Below are positions 37,342 through 48,615 of a DNA stretch of 64,000 nt, piece after piece. The stretch is taken from contig CM077647.1 of assembly GCA_039707465.1 (NCBI GenBank), forward strand, positions 42,345,110 through 42,409,109, read 5' to 3'. The position numbers and the translations under genes were made by a program. The DNA comes from Rhabdophis nuchalis. Taxonomy: Eukaryota > Chordata > Lepidosauria > Squamata > Natricidae. Positions within the stretch are counted from its first letter, which is position 1; the number at the start of each line of letters is the position of its first letter. Under the pieces are notes generated by a model that worked only from the letters and a program-made list of their open reading frames with translations, made no database searches and was not told the origin of the DNA.

Positions 37342-39230
37342 TCAGAACGATCCCCTCAAGTGCCAGACGGCTAGTTGGAAGCACTGAGGGTCCAGGTGAC
37401 GAATGGCCCCTTGTATTAGTGACACCTGGTTCGGAGGAATGCGCCAGGCCTTCTCTACTGACAGGCCCACTAGATCGGCGAACCAGGACCGTCTGGGCCA
37501 ATGGAGAGCGACCAGGATGACCTCCGCCCCCTCCGAGATGATTTTCCGGACTACCTGAGGAAGCAGCGGGAGAGGACGGAAGGCGTATAGCAGGCCTGCG
37601 GGCCAACGACACCGGAGGGCGTTTGTCCCTTCTACTTGCGGGCACCGGAAACGGGTGAAGAACCTTGGCAGGTGCGTGTTCTGCAGGCTGGCGAACAGGT
37701 CCAGGACGGGCAGGCCGAATCTCCGGGAAATCTGCTGGAAAAGATCCGGGTGCAGCTGCCACTCTGAGGTGTTGATGGTGGTCCTGCTCAACCAGTCCGC
37801 CGTCACGTTCTCCTCGCCCGCAATGTGGTCCGCTCTCAGGGACAGGAGATGCCTCTCTGCCCACCTGCCCAGAGCCTCCGCCTCCGTCAGGAGCGCCCTC
37901 GACTGTGTGCCTCCCTGGTGGTTCACGTATGCTCGGGTGGCGATGTTGTCCGTCAGGAGAAGGACATGGGACCCTTCTACGAGATTGCCGAAATGCCGCA
38001 GAGCCAGCCTGGCCGCCCGGAGCTCCAGCCAGTTGATGTTGTGGGCGAGCTCCCGTTGAGACCATCTGCCCTGGGCCACATGGTGATGCAGATGAGCTCC
38101 CCAGCCGTAAAGGCTGGCGTCCGTCGTGATGGTGACACGGTCTGGCTCCTTGAAGGGCGACCCCTCTCTTAGGGCGGGAGACCTCCACCACCTGAGGGAC
38201 CGAAGCACTGAGGGTGGGACTGTCACCCGTCTCCTGGAGTTGCTGATCTTGCGTCGTTGAAAAGGAAGCAGAAACCATTGTAGCTCCCGTGCATGCAGGC
38301 GGGCCCAGGGAACAATGGCTATGCACGAGATCAGCTTCCCCAACAGCTGGGAAAGCGTCACAAGTGGGACCAGTCTGGAATTCTGGACCAACCCCACCAA
38401 CTTCACAATGCTGCAGATGCGCTCCTGTGAAAGAAAGACTTTGCAGGTCTTCGAGTCGATGATGGCACCCAGATGAAGTATGGAGAGGGTGGTCTGCATG
38501 TGACTCTTCTCCCGATTCAACGAGAACCCGTGGTCCTCCAGGGTGCGGATGGTGCAGTCCAAGTCCTTCAGGGCCTGGTCCCTGGAAGGTGACATCAACA
38601 GGATATCGTCCAAGTAACAAACCAAACGCACAGGTCTGGATCGAAGATGCGCCGCCACTAAGGAGAGGACCTTCGTGAAGGTCCTTGGAGCCGATGACAA
38701 GCCGAAAGGTAGGGCCTTGTACTGGAAGTGCTGGCCGGCGAACAGAAACCTCAAGTATCTGCGATGCGCCGGGTGGATGGGAATGTGCAGATACGCCTCC
38801 TTCAGGTCTATCGAGGTCAGGAAGTCGTTCTGTCTTATGCATCCCAGGATCGTCTGGAGGGATTGCATCTTGAAGCGCTTGTATTGCAGATACCGGTTCA
38901 GCTTCTTCAAGTCCAGAATGGCCCTGACCCCCCCCCGATGACTTGGGGACTAGGAAGAGGATGGAATAAAACCCCTTGCCCTCCTGCCCCCCCGGCACCG
39001 CTTCTATGGCCGCTATCTCCAGTAGGTGACCGATCTCCGCCCTCATGAGCTGTTGCTTGTGCGGGGACCTGGGAAGGGGGCAGCGGATGAATCTCCGCGG
39101 GGGAAAGGATAGGAAGTCGAGGGTGAGGCCGTGTCGGACCACATTCCGGACCCAGGCGTCCGTCGTGGTCACCTCCCACGTGGACGCATATTGCTGTAGG
39201 CGTCCCCCTATGGGAGGGATCCCCCAGGGG
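37342..39230 (-). pseudogene. DIRS reverse transcriptase-RNase H (one frameshift)
   Basis: The N-terminal part of RT, up to FYSILFLVPKSSGG, is in one frame. The remainder runs in another as a 522-residue open frame from 38910. The switch occurs in a run of nine C residues at 38928-38936, so a one-base length change is the likely cause. RT motifs in the 522-residue frame: SIDLKEAYLHIP (33-44), LPFGLSSAP (67-75) and the catalytic YLDD (99-102). RNase H follows with D264 in TTDAS, E296 in WLELRA, D321 in LLTDN and D372 in ADWLSR. After it, VLDLFAS and ILVALHWPRRSWF form the extra C-terminal domain, compared in DIRS elements with Dam-like methyltransferases. The N-terminus overlaps the end of gag in another frame. 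Confidence 0.88.
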
Positions 39231-40988
39231 TCACTTGCTCTTCTTGAAGGGACGGTTGGCCTGACCACCCTTGAAGGACCTACGCTGACCTTGGAATCTG
39301 GACCTGTCCCTGTAGGCCGGCCTGTCCTGGGAACGATCTTGGGCCTGGGGGTAGGTTCTGGAGGCCCCACCCGAGGTAGAGGGAGCCTCCGTAGACGGAA
39401 AGGGCTGTCTACGGTAGGAAGACTGATTCTTCCGGTCCTGCTTCTTGGTGACAGCCGGCAGAATCTTCCGCTTATCCTTGGACTCGATTAGGAAGGAGTC
39501 CAAGGCCTCGCCGAAGAGCTTGCCACCCTTGAAGGGGGCCGACGCCAACTTCCACTTAGCCTTCATGTCCGCCTGCCAATGGCGGAGCCACAGCAGACGG
39601 CGTGAGGTGACATTGGATGCTAGAGCCCTGGATGAAAACTTTGTGGAATTGAGCGAGGCGTCGCAAGAATATTCCACCGCAGCGATGATCTTATTGACCC
39701 TTTGTCTCGATCTACCCTGTCTCTCAGGCAAGGAGGCCAATAGCTTCCTGAGCCAGAATAGGGCTGCCCTACTAAAGTACGACGCAGAGGACGAGGCCTT
39801 CATGGCCCAGGCAGTGGCCTGGTGTGTCTTGTGACAAGACTTCTCCATCCGCCTGTCCTCCGCCTTAAGCCCCTCCACCAGCTCGGCCGGGAGTGAGGAT
39901 GTGGAGGTCAAAGACACAATGGGGTCATCAACCTGCGGGAGAGCCAGAATGGTCTCCATAGCGTCCTCAACAGCGTACAGCTTTTTATCCACGCCGCTGG
40001 GGTGTGCCATAGTAGCGGGCTAAACCCACTGGCGCTGAATAATGTCCAGGAACAACTGAGGGGCCGGCACCAATTCTTGGGGAGGTGTAGGTTCCCTAAA
40101 GAGACCCGCCCCAGGGTGGCCAGGACCGATGACGATGGCATTGTCCTGATCAGAGGCCTTCTTATCAGATTGAGCCGGTAGACCCATCTGCACGGCCGAC
40201 TCCCTAGCCTTGGTCAAGATAGCCTTGAACATGATGGGGTTAAACAGCCCCTTGGAAGCGGGGGCCTCCGGGGTGGAGCTCTCATCCCCTGAAAGGTCGG
40301 GAGCCCCCTGGGTAACCACCTCCTCATCATCCTCCCCCTCGGATGCCTCGCTAACTGCAGAAGAGGCAGAAGGGGAAACGCCACCCCCCTGGGCAGGAAC
40401 CACCTTCCTAGGTGCCCTGGGCTTGGGGGTAGAAAGGAGGGGCAAGGAAGCCACTAATTGCTTCATGCAATCCGTGATGCCCTGCGAAATGGCCTTGGAC
40501 ACAACCTCCTGCATGGCCGCGGGCAAGGCAGTCTCAGCGGGTGCAGAAATGGGAGTGGCCGGAGCCACTTCTTCCTCATCCACTGACTCCTCCCCCTCCC
40601 CCACCATGGAGGACTCCTCCTCCTCTGGTTCCTCCTCCTCTAGCTCCACTTCCATTGAGGGGACTGGAGAGGCAAGGGAAACCCTTGAGTGATTGGGGGA
40701 AAACCCAAAATCCCCATCACCAGTGGGGATGGATTGGGCCGCCCTACGAAGCTGCGGGGCAGGGGGGGTCTTATCTGTCACAGCCTTGTCCCGGGCAGAG
40801 AGAGCCTTCTGGAATTGCTGCTCTAGAATCCTCAGCCGTCTATCCGCCAGTCTCTCATCAGCCTTGGTGGCCTTGGCTGCAGGCCTCTTCCCCTTGTCAG
40901 GACAGGGTGCAGAATCGCCCTTGGCAGCAGGGTTGGTCTTGCTACGCTTGGAGGCAGGTTCTCCTGTTTGCTCACTGGGATCAGCCAT
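39231..40988 (-). pseudogene. DIRS gag-like protein, split by one in-frame stop
   Basis: Two open stretches, 40988-40020 (322 residues) and 40010-39231 (259 residues), lie in the same frame and are separated by a single TAG at 40020-40022. The first is low complexity: basic at the start (ASKRSKTNPAAKG), then strongly acidic near residues 110-140 (VELEEEEPEEEESS). The second holds the capsid-like part (ATAWAMKASSSASYFSRAAL, RLLWLRHWQADMK) and a basic tail rich in R, Q, G and K (QRRSFKGGQANRPFKKSK) suited to RNA binding. Gag would package the element RNA. I read the TAG as a mutation because the downstream half starts mid-domain. A programmed read-through cannot be excluded from one copy. Confidence 0.82.
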
Positions 40989-41738
40989 GGAGTGGCTGAA
41001 AGAACAAGAACAAACAATTAAATCCAGTCAAGGCACCCCAATCCCACCAGGGAAGAATCAATATACACTTTAAAACAAGAAGAAACTGGAACCTGGTTTT
41101 GGCGCCAAAATCAGACGCAAAAGTCTCAGGCGTTGCAGATCTGCGCTGGAGTAGACCAGGGAATGGCAACTGAATCTGCCAATCTCCCTGCAGCCGCTGG
41201 GAAGGATCTCTTCTGCTGCCCCAGGGGATCCTGTCTGGGACTCCCAGAACTAGAACCACCCCAGGAACCAAGCAGCGGCGATCTGCGAAGAGGAGTCGGG
41301 CTGCGGCAGAAAAATGGCGGCAAGTTTAAAACGCGCGCCTTTTTTCCTTTGCGAACGGCCGCCTAAGCTCAAACCGGCACTGGGGAAACAACGGGCTGAA
41401 AAACCTCAGTAGAGGCTTCCCTAGGGAGGAAAACTCCCGATAGCCAAGTTGGGGGGTCCTATCTAGCTACCTAGCCCCCTTAGAAGCTTACCAGCAGCCG
41501 CTGGCAAGCCCTCCCAGTGCCAAGCCGCTCCGCAGAAAAAGCGGGAAACGGCCGCGGTTTGAACAGCCCGCTCCGCGCAACGAAGACAACGAAGACAGGA
41601 ACGAAAACAAAAAATCACCTATCTAACACAACTACACACAAAAATAACAACAAAGGCTACACTAACTCACTGCTGGGGAGGTCAGATTGCTGGCAAAGGA
41701 CTGCAGACTCCCCAGACGCGTCCGATAAGGGCGACTGA

Positions 41739-41861
41739 GTTTTTAGAACTGGCCCTATGCAGAGGCAAGAGGCGTGGCTACACATCAAAGTGAAACTCAG
41801 TCCAATGGGCAGCAAGCTGAGGATAACCCGCGTTTGGACACTCCAAGCAGCATCTAGGAGA
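41739..41861. repeat. DIRS right inverted terminal repeat (element 5' end)
   Basis: It runs from GTTTTTAGAACTGG to CATCTAGGAGA and is the inverted counterpart of 35950-36073. One difference, two extra bases at 'ctccaagcag', is reproduced in the matching arm of the internal complementary region. Confidence 0.9.
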
Positions 41862-42107
41862 AAGTAGTGTTCCAATACCTCAGGAGCTAGCAGAGAAGAA
41901 GGAGTTAAGCTATTCTCCAAAAGCACAAGAAGGCAAAACAAGAAGCAATGGGTAGAAACTAATCAAGGAGAGAAGCAACTTAGAACTGAGGAGAAATTTC
42001 CTGACAGTTAGAACAATTAATCAGTGGAACAGCTTGCTTCCAGAAGTTGTGAATGTCCCAACACTGGAAGTTTTAAAGAAGAGATTGAATAACCATTTGT
42101 CTGAAAT
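41862..42107 (+). mobile_element. CR1 LINE 3' region, middle part
   Basis: It resumes the CR1 sequence cut at 35921 ('agtgttccaatacctcagg' onward) and runs to the hAT-like insertion at 42116. It matches 60632-60887. Stops and an indel show that it was already dead. Confidence 0.85.
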
Positions 42108-42115
42108 GGTATAGG

Positions 42116-42479
42116 GAAGTGATGGCTAACTTTTTCCGGACCGAGTACCTAAAGTGTGTGTGTGTCTGTGTGTCTGTGTGTCTGTGTGTGTGTACATGCA
42201 AATGCACACACACACACACACACACACACCTGAAATCCCAAAATGCAATGTATATATGGCCCCTGTGCATGCACACATGGGCCCATATGCTCCTACCCCA
42301 TCCATGTAAAATGTGGGGACCCTGCACACGCCCCACCCCTGCAGAGACCCAAAAAACAGCTAACTAGTGGGAAGTGCCCATGCATGTGCAGCGGAGTGGA
42401 CTGGGGCAATAGCTCGCATGCCCACAGAGAGGGTGCTGCGTGTAACCTCTGGCATGCATGCCATAAGTTCACCATCACA
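42116..42479. mobile_element. hAT-like non-autonomous element in CR1
   Basis: The termini AGTGATGGCTAACTT and, inverted, TGTGATGGTGAACTT pair. The flanks are the perfect 8-bp duplication GGTATAGG (42108-42115 and 42480-42487). The empty site 'ggtatagggtttcc' is present once at 60882-60896. The GTGATGGCGAACC-type terminus resembles OC1-like hAT elements, but the name is uncertain. The interior holds (TG)n/(CA)n tracts at 42153-42193 and 42206-42230. Another copy's right end lies at about 59000-59099. Confidence 0.85.
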
Positions 42480-42577
42480 GGTATAGGGTTTCTTGTCTGA
42501 GCAGAGGATTGGACTAGAAGGCCTCCAAGGACCCTTTCAACTATGTTATTCTATTCTATTCTATTCTGTTCTAGTCT
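42480..42577 (+). mobile_element. CR1 LINE 3' terminus and TTCTA tail
   Basis: The last bases 'ggactagaaggcctccaagg' lead into tandem TTCTA units. CR1 elements end in short tandem repeats of this kind rather than poly(A). Confidence 0.85.
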
Positions 42578-44553
42578 ATTTATCAAGGTAACATTTTTTC
42601 TTTCAAAATAAGCGTGTCTATGTTTAGCAGGAGGTTTCAGATGTCTTTACATCTGAAGATGTGTTATTTTTATCTCTCCAATTTCAGAGAGAGACATTTT
42701 TAAAACATGTCAAGAAAAAGAAATGAAAGAAGGAACAAAACCAGACTCTCTTTTTATCTTGCCTGCTTATTAATTTAATTTTCATGCAGCTTCCTGAAAA
42801 CCTTTCTATCAGGACTGCTTAGAAACTAAGTACAAGTGTCTTAGCTTGGAGCAAACTAAATTTACCAAATATTTCATGAGCTTTCAACAGTGAAGAAAAC
42901 GCAAAGGGCATGGAGCTTGGTTGTGATTAGTAAAATAAAAGCAACTGTATGTTATATGGAATAAATCATAAATCTAGTTTAAAATACCAGTTTTTCATGA
43001 AAATGATTAATTTCTAATAATTAAGTATTAGTATAATAAAATGCTGCACAATCTTCCCTACTACTACATATAGTTTTCAATGAATTTTAAATTTCTCGTG
43101 TCTACTATGGATTAATTAGACTGGTAAATTGGATTTTTCTTCTTGCCTTATAACAATTCAAGTGGGTATTTCTACTCCTGTAGAAATACATAAAATTCTA
43201 TTCTTTATTCACATTGAGAATCAGGACCATGAACAGCTGTCATTTCAAAAAATGTTCATTTAATTGTGCAATTGCTTAAGCTACATAGAAATGTGCTTAA
43301 AAGTGGCTGAACCAGAACATTATAGTACTGGCATACATTATTTTTTTCAGGATTCTTCACCCTTTAAAAGAAACTTTGCATGTGTCTAAATAGGAATCCT
43401 TAAACATTTTCCTACTGTCATACTGAAAATGTTATTGTGCTACTCTTATAACAAGAGAACCATGTTTTGTTCTGAAGCATTTACCAAAGATCCAGGATTA
43501 AAAAGTAGCCAGGGTCAAAGCAGACACCTGTTTCTCTGTTCTGAGACAGTTTCCACGTGTCAATTATTCCAAACATATCTCTGAGTCTCCCTGCTATGCT
43601 AATCAACCTTGCCTTCTCACTTCCTTTGAATCTTTCCATCTTATTCAGGTTCCTTTTCTATTCAGGTGGATTCTTGAAGGCTCTACCATATACCACTGGT
43701 AAATCTCCAGTGAGTTCCCGATCCGAGTTGCTTTAGATATCTTAACTTTGTATGGCCTGAAGCTACCTAATACTGCAGTCACACTAAAGTTAAGCAAATC
43801 TAAATCTAGATACTGCTTAAATGAAAAAAAAATTAGGAATGTAATACATTGCATTCTGCTGCATATAATAAATTCGATAAATTATAATATTAGTATATAA
43901 CATAAGAGAGACATAAATTACTAATTACCAATCTATCATTTTACCAAATTTATTCATTTTTATACCCAAATTCAGGTTTTTCCTACATTTTTCTTACTGC
44001 TTAGTTAGATCATCATTTCAAGTACAAAAGTTTTGAAATATGCAGAACCAAATAAATTACTGATAGCATAAGAGTGCATTATCTATAATTGCAATAATAA
44101 GTGGGTGGCATCAAGTTTGGGATAGGTTTCAGAACAGAATAGAAAACAGAGTTGGTATACGAAAGAGATAAAATATTTAATCTTGCAGCAGTGAGAATAG
44201 CACTCGCACAATGTTGGAAAAGTGATACCACACCAACAGACTGTTTGATAATCCAAAAGATTTTGATTACCAAAGATGGATAAACTCACATTGGAGTTAA
44301 GGGACAAGGAAGACTCAGAATATTATACAGTTTGGGAAAATTGGTATCAATGAATAAAAATAGGAGCATGAAATATACAGCTTAGAAACATAGCTGTATA
44401 GAAATAGGAGTAATTAGGAATGTATAAAATGTATTTGAATAACAAATGGTTATGTTAGTATTGTCAAAAAAATTGTAACTTATACAAAACTATTTTTCAA
44501 GGTATTTCTATTTTAAAGTTTATAATTTTCAATAAAGATCTTTTTTTTTAAAG
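42578..44553. other. AT-rich non-coding DNA
   Basis: No gene or named repeat was recognised in 2 kb. Confidence 0.4.
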
Positions 44554-45004
44554 AAGAATAACAGAGTTGGAAGGGACCTTGGAGGACTTCTAGTCCAATC
44601 CCCTCCTTGGGCAGTAAACCCTACACTTCAGACAAATGGTTGTCCAGTATGTTCTTAAAAACAACCCATGTTGGAGCATTCACAACTTCTGGAGACAAGT
44701 TTTTCCACTGATTAATTGTTCTAACTGTCGGGAAATTTCTCCTTAGTTCTAAGTTGCTTCTCTCCTTGATTAGTTTCCTCCCATTGCTTCTTCTCCTGCC
44801 CTCAGGTGCTTTGGAGAATAGTTTGACTCCCTCTTCTTTGTGGCAGCCCCTGAGATATTGGAACACTGCTATCATGTCAACTCTGGTCCTTCTTTTCATC
44901 AAACTAGACAAAGCCAGTTCCTGCAACCGTTCTTTATATGTTTTAGCCTCCAGTCCCCTAATCATCTTTGTTGCTCTTCTCCGCACTCTTTCTAGAGTCT
45001 CTTT
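44554..45004 (-). mobile_element. CR1 LINE 3' end, inverted copy
   Basis: On the minus strand a 121-residue stop-free frame (44986-44621) encodes the end of a CR1 polymerase: RRRATKMIRGLEAKTYKERL, SSLMKRRTRVDMIAVFQYL, and a final INQWKNLSPEVVNAPTWVVF. The 3' end 'aagggaccttggaggacttc' follows. The missing endonuclease and RT core make it non-functional despite the open frame. Confidence 0.88.
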
Positions 45005-45262
45005 CTAGAATGGTTTAAAATTGATAACAAAGTCCTGTAAGACTTTGAATGACCATGTTGTCTCTTTGCAAATACTAAAATCTGCTCCTACTCCCCCAAA
45101 AAACCTCTGTCCTGCCCACTGTATGGGCAAAAAATGAACTTTCTGAACCCCTGAGTTATAAGAAATTTAAAAAAAGCAGAAAAGCAATCAGAGAATGATA
45201 AAATCTAGCAACATTCCCAGCCTGTGAAGAACACTAGTATAATAACAGTTTTATTTAGAATT

Positions 45263-46030
45263 TTTTTATTAACTAGTTGTACCCAGCCATGCGTTGCTGT
45301 GGCCCAGTCTGGTTACATGGCCAACCAATCTGTGTGTAGATCTACACCTGCACACACAAACACGTACACACAACCACCGTATAACCCCCAACATACATAC
45401 CTACCGTATTTCTTCCTCTCTCCCTCTACCTACCTACCTACCTACCTACCTACCTACCTACCTACCTATCTACCTACCTACTGTATTTCTCCCTCTCTCT
45501 ATCCCTCTACCTACCTACTTACTGTAATTTCTCCCTCTCTCTCTCTATCCCTCACCTACCTACCTACTGTATTTTCCCTCTCTCTCTCTCCCCCTCTACC
45601 TATCTACCTACTTACTGCATTTTCCCCTATCTCTCTCTATCCCTCTACCAACCTACCTACCTACCTACCATATTTTCCCTATCTCCCTATCTCTCTAACT
45701 ACCTACCTACTGTATTTCTCCCTCTCTCTCTCTTTATTCCTCTACCTACTTACCTACTTACCTACTTTATTTTTCCTTCTCTCTCTCTCTACCTACCTAC
45801 CGTATTCCTCCCCACCTCTATCCCTCTACCTACCTACTTACCATGCAGCCTCATGGGACCAAAAATGGGCCACATTGGAGTGTGCTGCCCCCATGCCTAA
45901 TTTTGGGCCTAGTAGGTGTCCATGCAGCCTCCTGGGACCAAAAATGGGCCATTTGGGATTGTGTCACCCCCTGCATCTTGTTTTGGGCCTGCCTTTGCAC
46001 AAACTATTTTAAATTTTTATTTATATAAAA
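45263..46030 (+). repeat. Unclassified dispersed repeat with pyrimidine minisatellite
   Basis: It starts near 'gtacccagccatgcgttgct', a word I associate with dispersed vertebrate repeats. It contains about 420 bp of (CTAC)n, (CT)n and TGTATTTCTCCC units (45425-45840), then two tandem copies of a roughly 75-bp unit with 'gggaccaaaaatgggcc' (about 45843-46000). Long frames across it are simple-sequence artefacts. Confidence 0.6.
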
Positions 46031-46034
46031 CAGA

Positions 46035-47740
46035 GCTTCCAGGCACCCTTGATGTGCAATTAGATAACATCCAATGTTCAAATCCAGCACACAGAAATCA
46101 GGTGCCATTCATATCCCTTGCGTTTAACACCTTTGGAATATATTGAATTCAAAGTTGTTCTGGAGAGTAGCTTTTCAAGGAAAAGAAATAAAGGAACACT
46201 GTTTTATTTATTGCATTTTCACTATCCCTATGCTTCAAGAAAGAGTGCTTGTCCAATATTTTCATTATCAGCCATTTCATCTTCACAACAATCTTACAAT
46301 ACAGGATAGTTAGGTATAACAGACATGTTCACAGTCACCCAATGAGTTTGTGATTGAAAGTGCCAGGACCCTAAATCTCCTTGACCATAATTTATTGATC
46401 TAAATATTAATTACATCATAATCAGCATAATTCTATTCTTTTGAGATATAAATGTGTTTTAAAAACCTTGTAATATATATATTTAAAAACATTAGTTGAA
46501 AGTGTTTTCTAGGAACAAAATGAATGAAAACTATTTATATTTGCAGTTCAAATTAGCTTTCAGTGTAGTGTATGTAAAATATTTTTGCTGACATTTACTG
46601 CACAGAATCAATGAGAAGTTACTATAATTATTTACTAGAGTAAGACTTTTGAAAATGGACTTGAAATTACTGTTCGGATCCACCTGCGGGCCTTTACAGC
46701 CTGACTGCAGCTGAGAAGATGAAACAGCAGGGAAACCTATTCAAGCTGATCCAATTTAGATATGTTAATTTTATCTTACGTGCTTGAAGGAAACATCATG
46801 GCACAGCATAATTTGCACCTTGAGTTCTAAGAAATAATATTTCTAATCTAATAAAAACATGCCTCTATTGTTCATTATCATACTTACTAGCTTTAATCTA
46901 AACTACTGCTCACTTGCAAACCATCTTTCAGACTCTATCATGAAAAATAGGGAGACCTTTTCAGTACTATAACTGATTGCTGGAGAACAAATTAAAACTA
47001 ATGTATTCACAACCATTTAACAAAACATGATCACCCACAGACGATCACAGAACATACCTGCATCCATAGCTTTTTGGAAACCAACTGCATGAAATCATGA
47101 CCAGAAGTGGAAATACAATGTTGTTGAACTCTCTCAGTGGCTTTTGATACCATCAAAACTAGTTTCTTGTTGAGGTGACTATCTAGGAACGGAGTAGAAA
47201 GCCCTGATTTTCCGCAGTTCTTCTCCAGACTATGATATCTTGTTCAGTCCCAAATGTCAAGTTATGGGATCCTAGAGTGATGTATTTTGTCACACTTGCT
47301 ATACAAACAGATTGAGTGACTTCATCAAAGGAGTCTGAGTTTGGTATCATCTTTCCTTCTCATGAAAATAGAGAAAGTATGGGACTCAAGTAATTCTGAA
47401 AGAGCAGATGCAGAGCTTTGATATCCTGCTAGATTCAATTATTAGTCAAAGCCAAAATGATCTTTCCAATCCAGAGTATATTTAGCAAACTGCTACTGGT
47501 ATGTCAGCTGCAGACAGGAATGGCAATATTGTATGGACAGTACCCTTGTTCTGATAACCTTTCAGTTAAACTACTTCAATGTTCTTTATAGGACTCTAAA
47601 AATGGTACAGAAGCTGAAAGTAGCACAGAGCACAACAATGAAGTTATAATCTGGAACATATTTAGAGCCATGAGACAAATGAATTCTACTGTATTTTACT
47701 AATCAAACCTAAGATCTTGTAATAATATTCAAGGTTCTAC
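46035..47740. other. Non-coding DNA
   Basis: No gene or named repeat was recognised. Confidence 0.4.
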
Positions 47741-47744
47741 ACTA

Positions 47745-47873
47745 TCAGGGGTTTCAAACTTTCAGTCCATGGGCCAGATGTGTCTATGGCTGTGCCTACC
47801 CCCGGTTTAGCGAAGGGGAAAAAAGTTGTGATATATCATCTGATGACATCTCATCGCAAGTTTAACACCCCTG
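47745..47873. mobile_element. Small hAT-like element
   Basis: The termini CAGGGGTTTCAAACTTTC and, inverted, CAGGGGTGTTAAACTTGC pair. Flanking TTCTACAC and TTCTACAT look like an 8-bp duplication offset by three bases on the left. At 129 bp it is a strongly deleted derivative of a different hAT family from family H. Confidence 0.6.
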
Positions 47874-48417
47874 TTCTACATAATTGAGAATGTCAGTATT
47901 TGAGAACATTCCTCCTAGTATGTACCTGCCTGCATATTAGGATCTCCTCAGCACCTCATATTTGAGGGAGGTGTTTTGTGGGGATGTAAAAGATGTGCTT
48001 TGTTGGAGCATTCTTTCCTTTCAAATGTTTCCTTTCTGGAGGCTGGGCTGATATCAAAAGTATTTGTTTTTCAATGGTAAAGATCTGTTGTTTTTCCTCT
48101 GTGTTCAAAGTTTAACCACAGCCTGGCCATATCCTACTGGCACTGCTAAAAATCTGTGCCTTTCCATTATTGTATTTTGGTTAGTACAATTTTAGATTTT
48201 TAATATGCTGCTTAATTTTATCTTATGTTTATGAAAGTAGGGACAGGTATAAATGTTTCAATTAATTAACTAAAATAACTCCCTTTCAAGAACTTATATA
48301 TAAAATATTTCAAATTACCTCTTTATGGTCATATTTAAATAATATAATACATTTTTCACAACTTTAAATTCAATTCATACTAGTGCTGGTTGTCATCTTT
48401 AAAGCTCTGCATAGCAT

Positions 48418-48607
48418 CAGAGGTGGTATTCAGCCGCTTCGCCTGAACCATTTCGCCTGAACCAGTAGCAGAAATCACGGGTGGGCCTGCCTGCCCACCC
48501 CAGCTTTATGCTGTCCTAGGTAGGCACATTTTGAGGCCAGGCGCATGCACAGAAAGTGGGTATGCACACAGCGAACTGGTGGTAACAAAATGTGAAACCC
48601 ACCGCTG
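48418..48607. mobile_element. Short hAT-like MITE (family H, copy 7)
   Basis: The termini are CAGAGGTGGTATTCAGCC and, inverted, CAGCGGTGGGTTTCAC. The flanks CATAGCAT and CAAAGCAT form an 8-bp duplication with one mismatch. Confidence 0.75.
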
Positions 48608-48615
48608 CAAAGCAT

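Larger units (their letters stand above)
35922..41861 (-). mobile_element. DIRS-type tyrosine-recombinase retrotransposon
   Basis: A 5,940-bp element on the minus strand with gag, RT-RNase H and tyrosine recombinase regions in that order. It has inverted termini (35922-36073 and 41739-41861) and an internal complementary region (36169-36260). DIRS elements copy through a circular intermediate and integrate by recombinase, leaving no target-site duplication. That is what is seen: CR1 sequence '...gacatga' on the left continues directly as 'aagtagtgtt...' on the right. The architecture, the domain set and the lack of duplication exclude LTR and LINE elements. Gag has an in-frame stop and RT has a frameshift, so this copy is not autonomous. 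Confidence 0.93.

Noticed and set aside
38675..39491. Several plus-strand frames of 60-150 codons opposite the DIRS element
   Set aside because: Antisense shadows of the gag/RT reading frames in GC-rich sequence.
44621..44986. The uninterrupted 121-residue frame as a host gene
   Set aside because: Its sequence is the C-terminal end of a CR1 polymerase and it lies within a 5'-truncated CR1 copy; the open frame reflects youth, not host use.
45224..46012. A 262-codon frame with repeated YLPTYLPTYL
   Set aside because: Pyrimidine minisatellite translation; not a protein repeat family.
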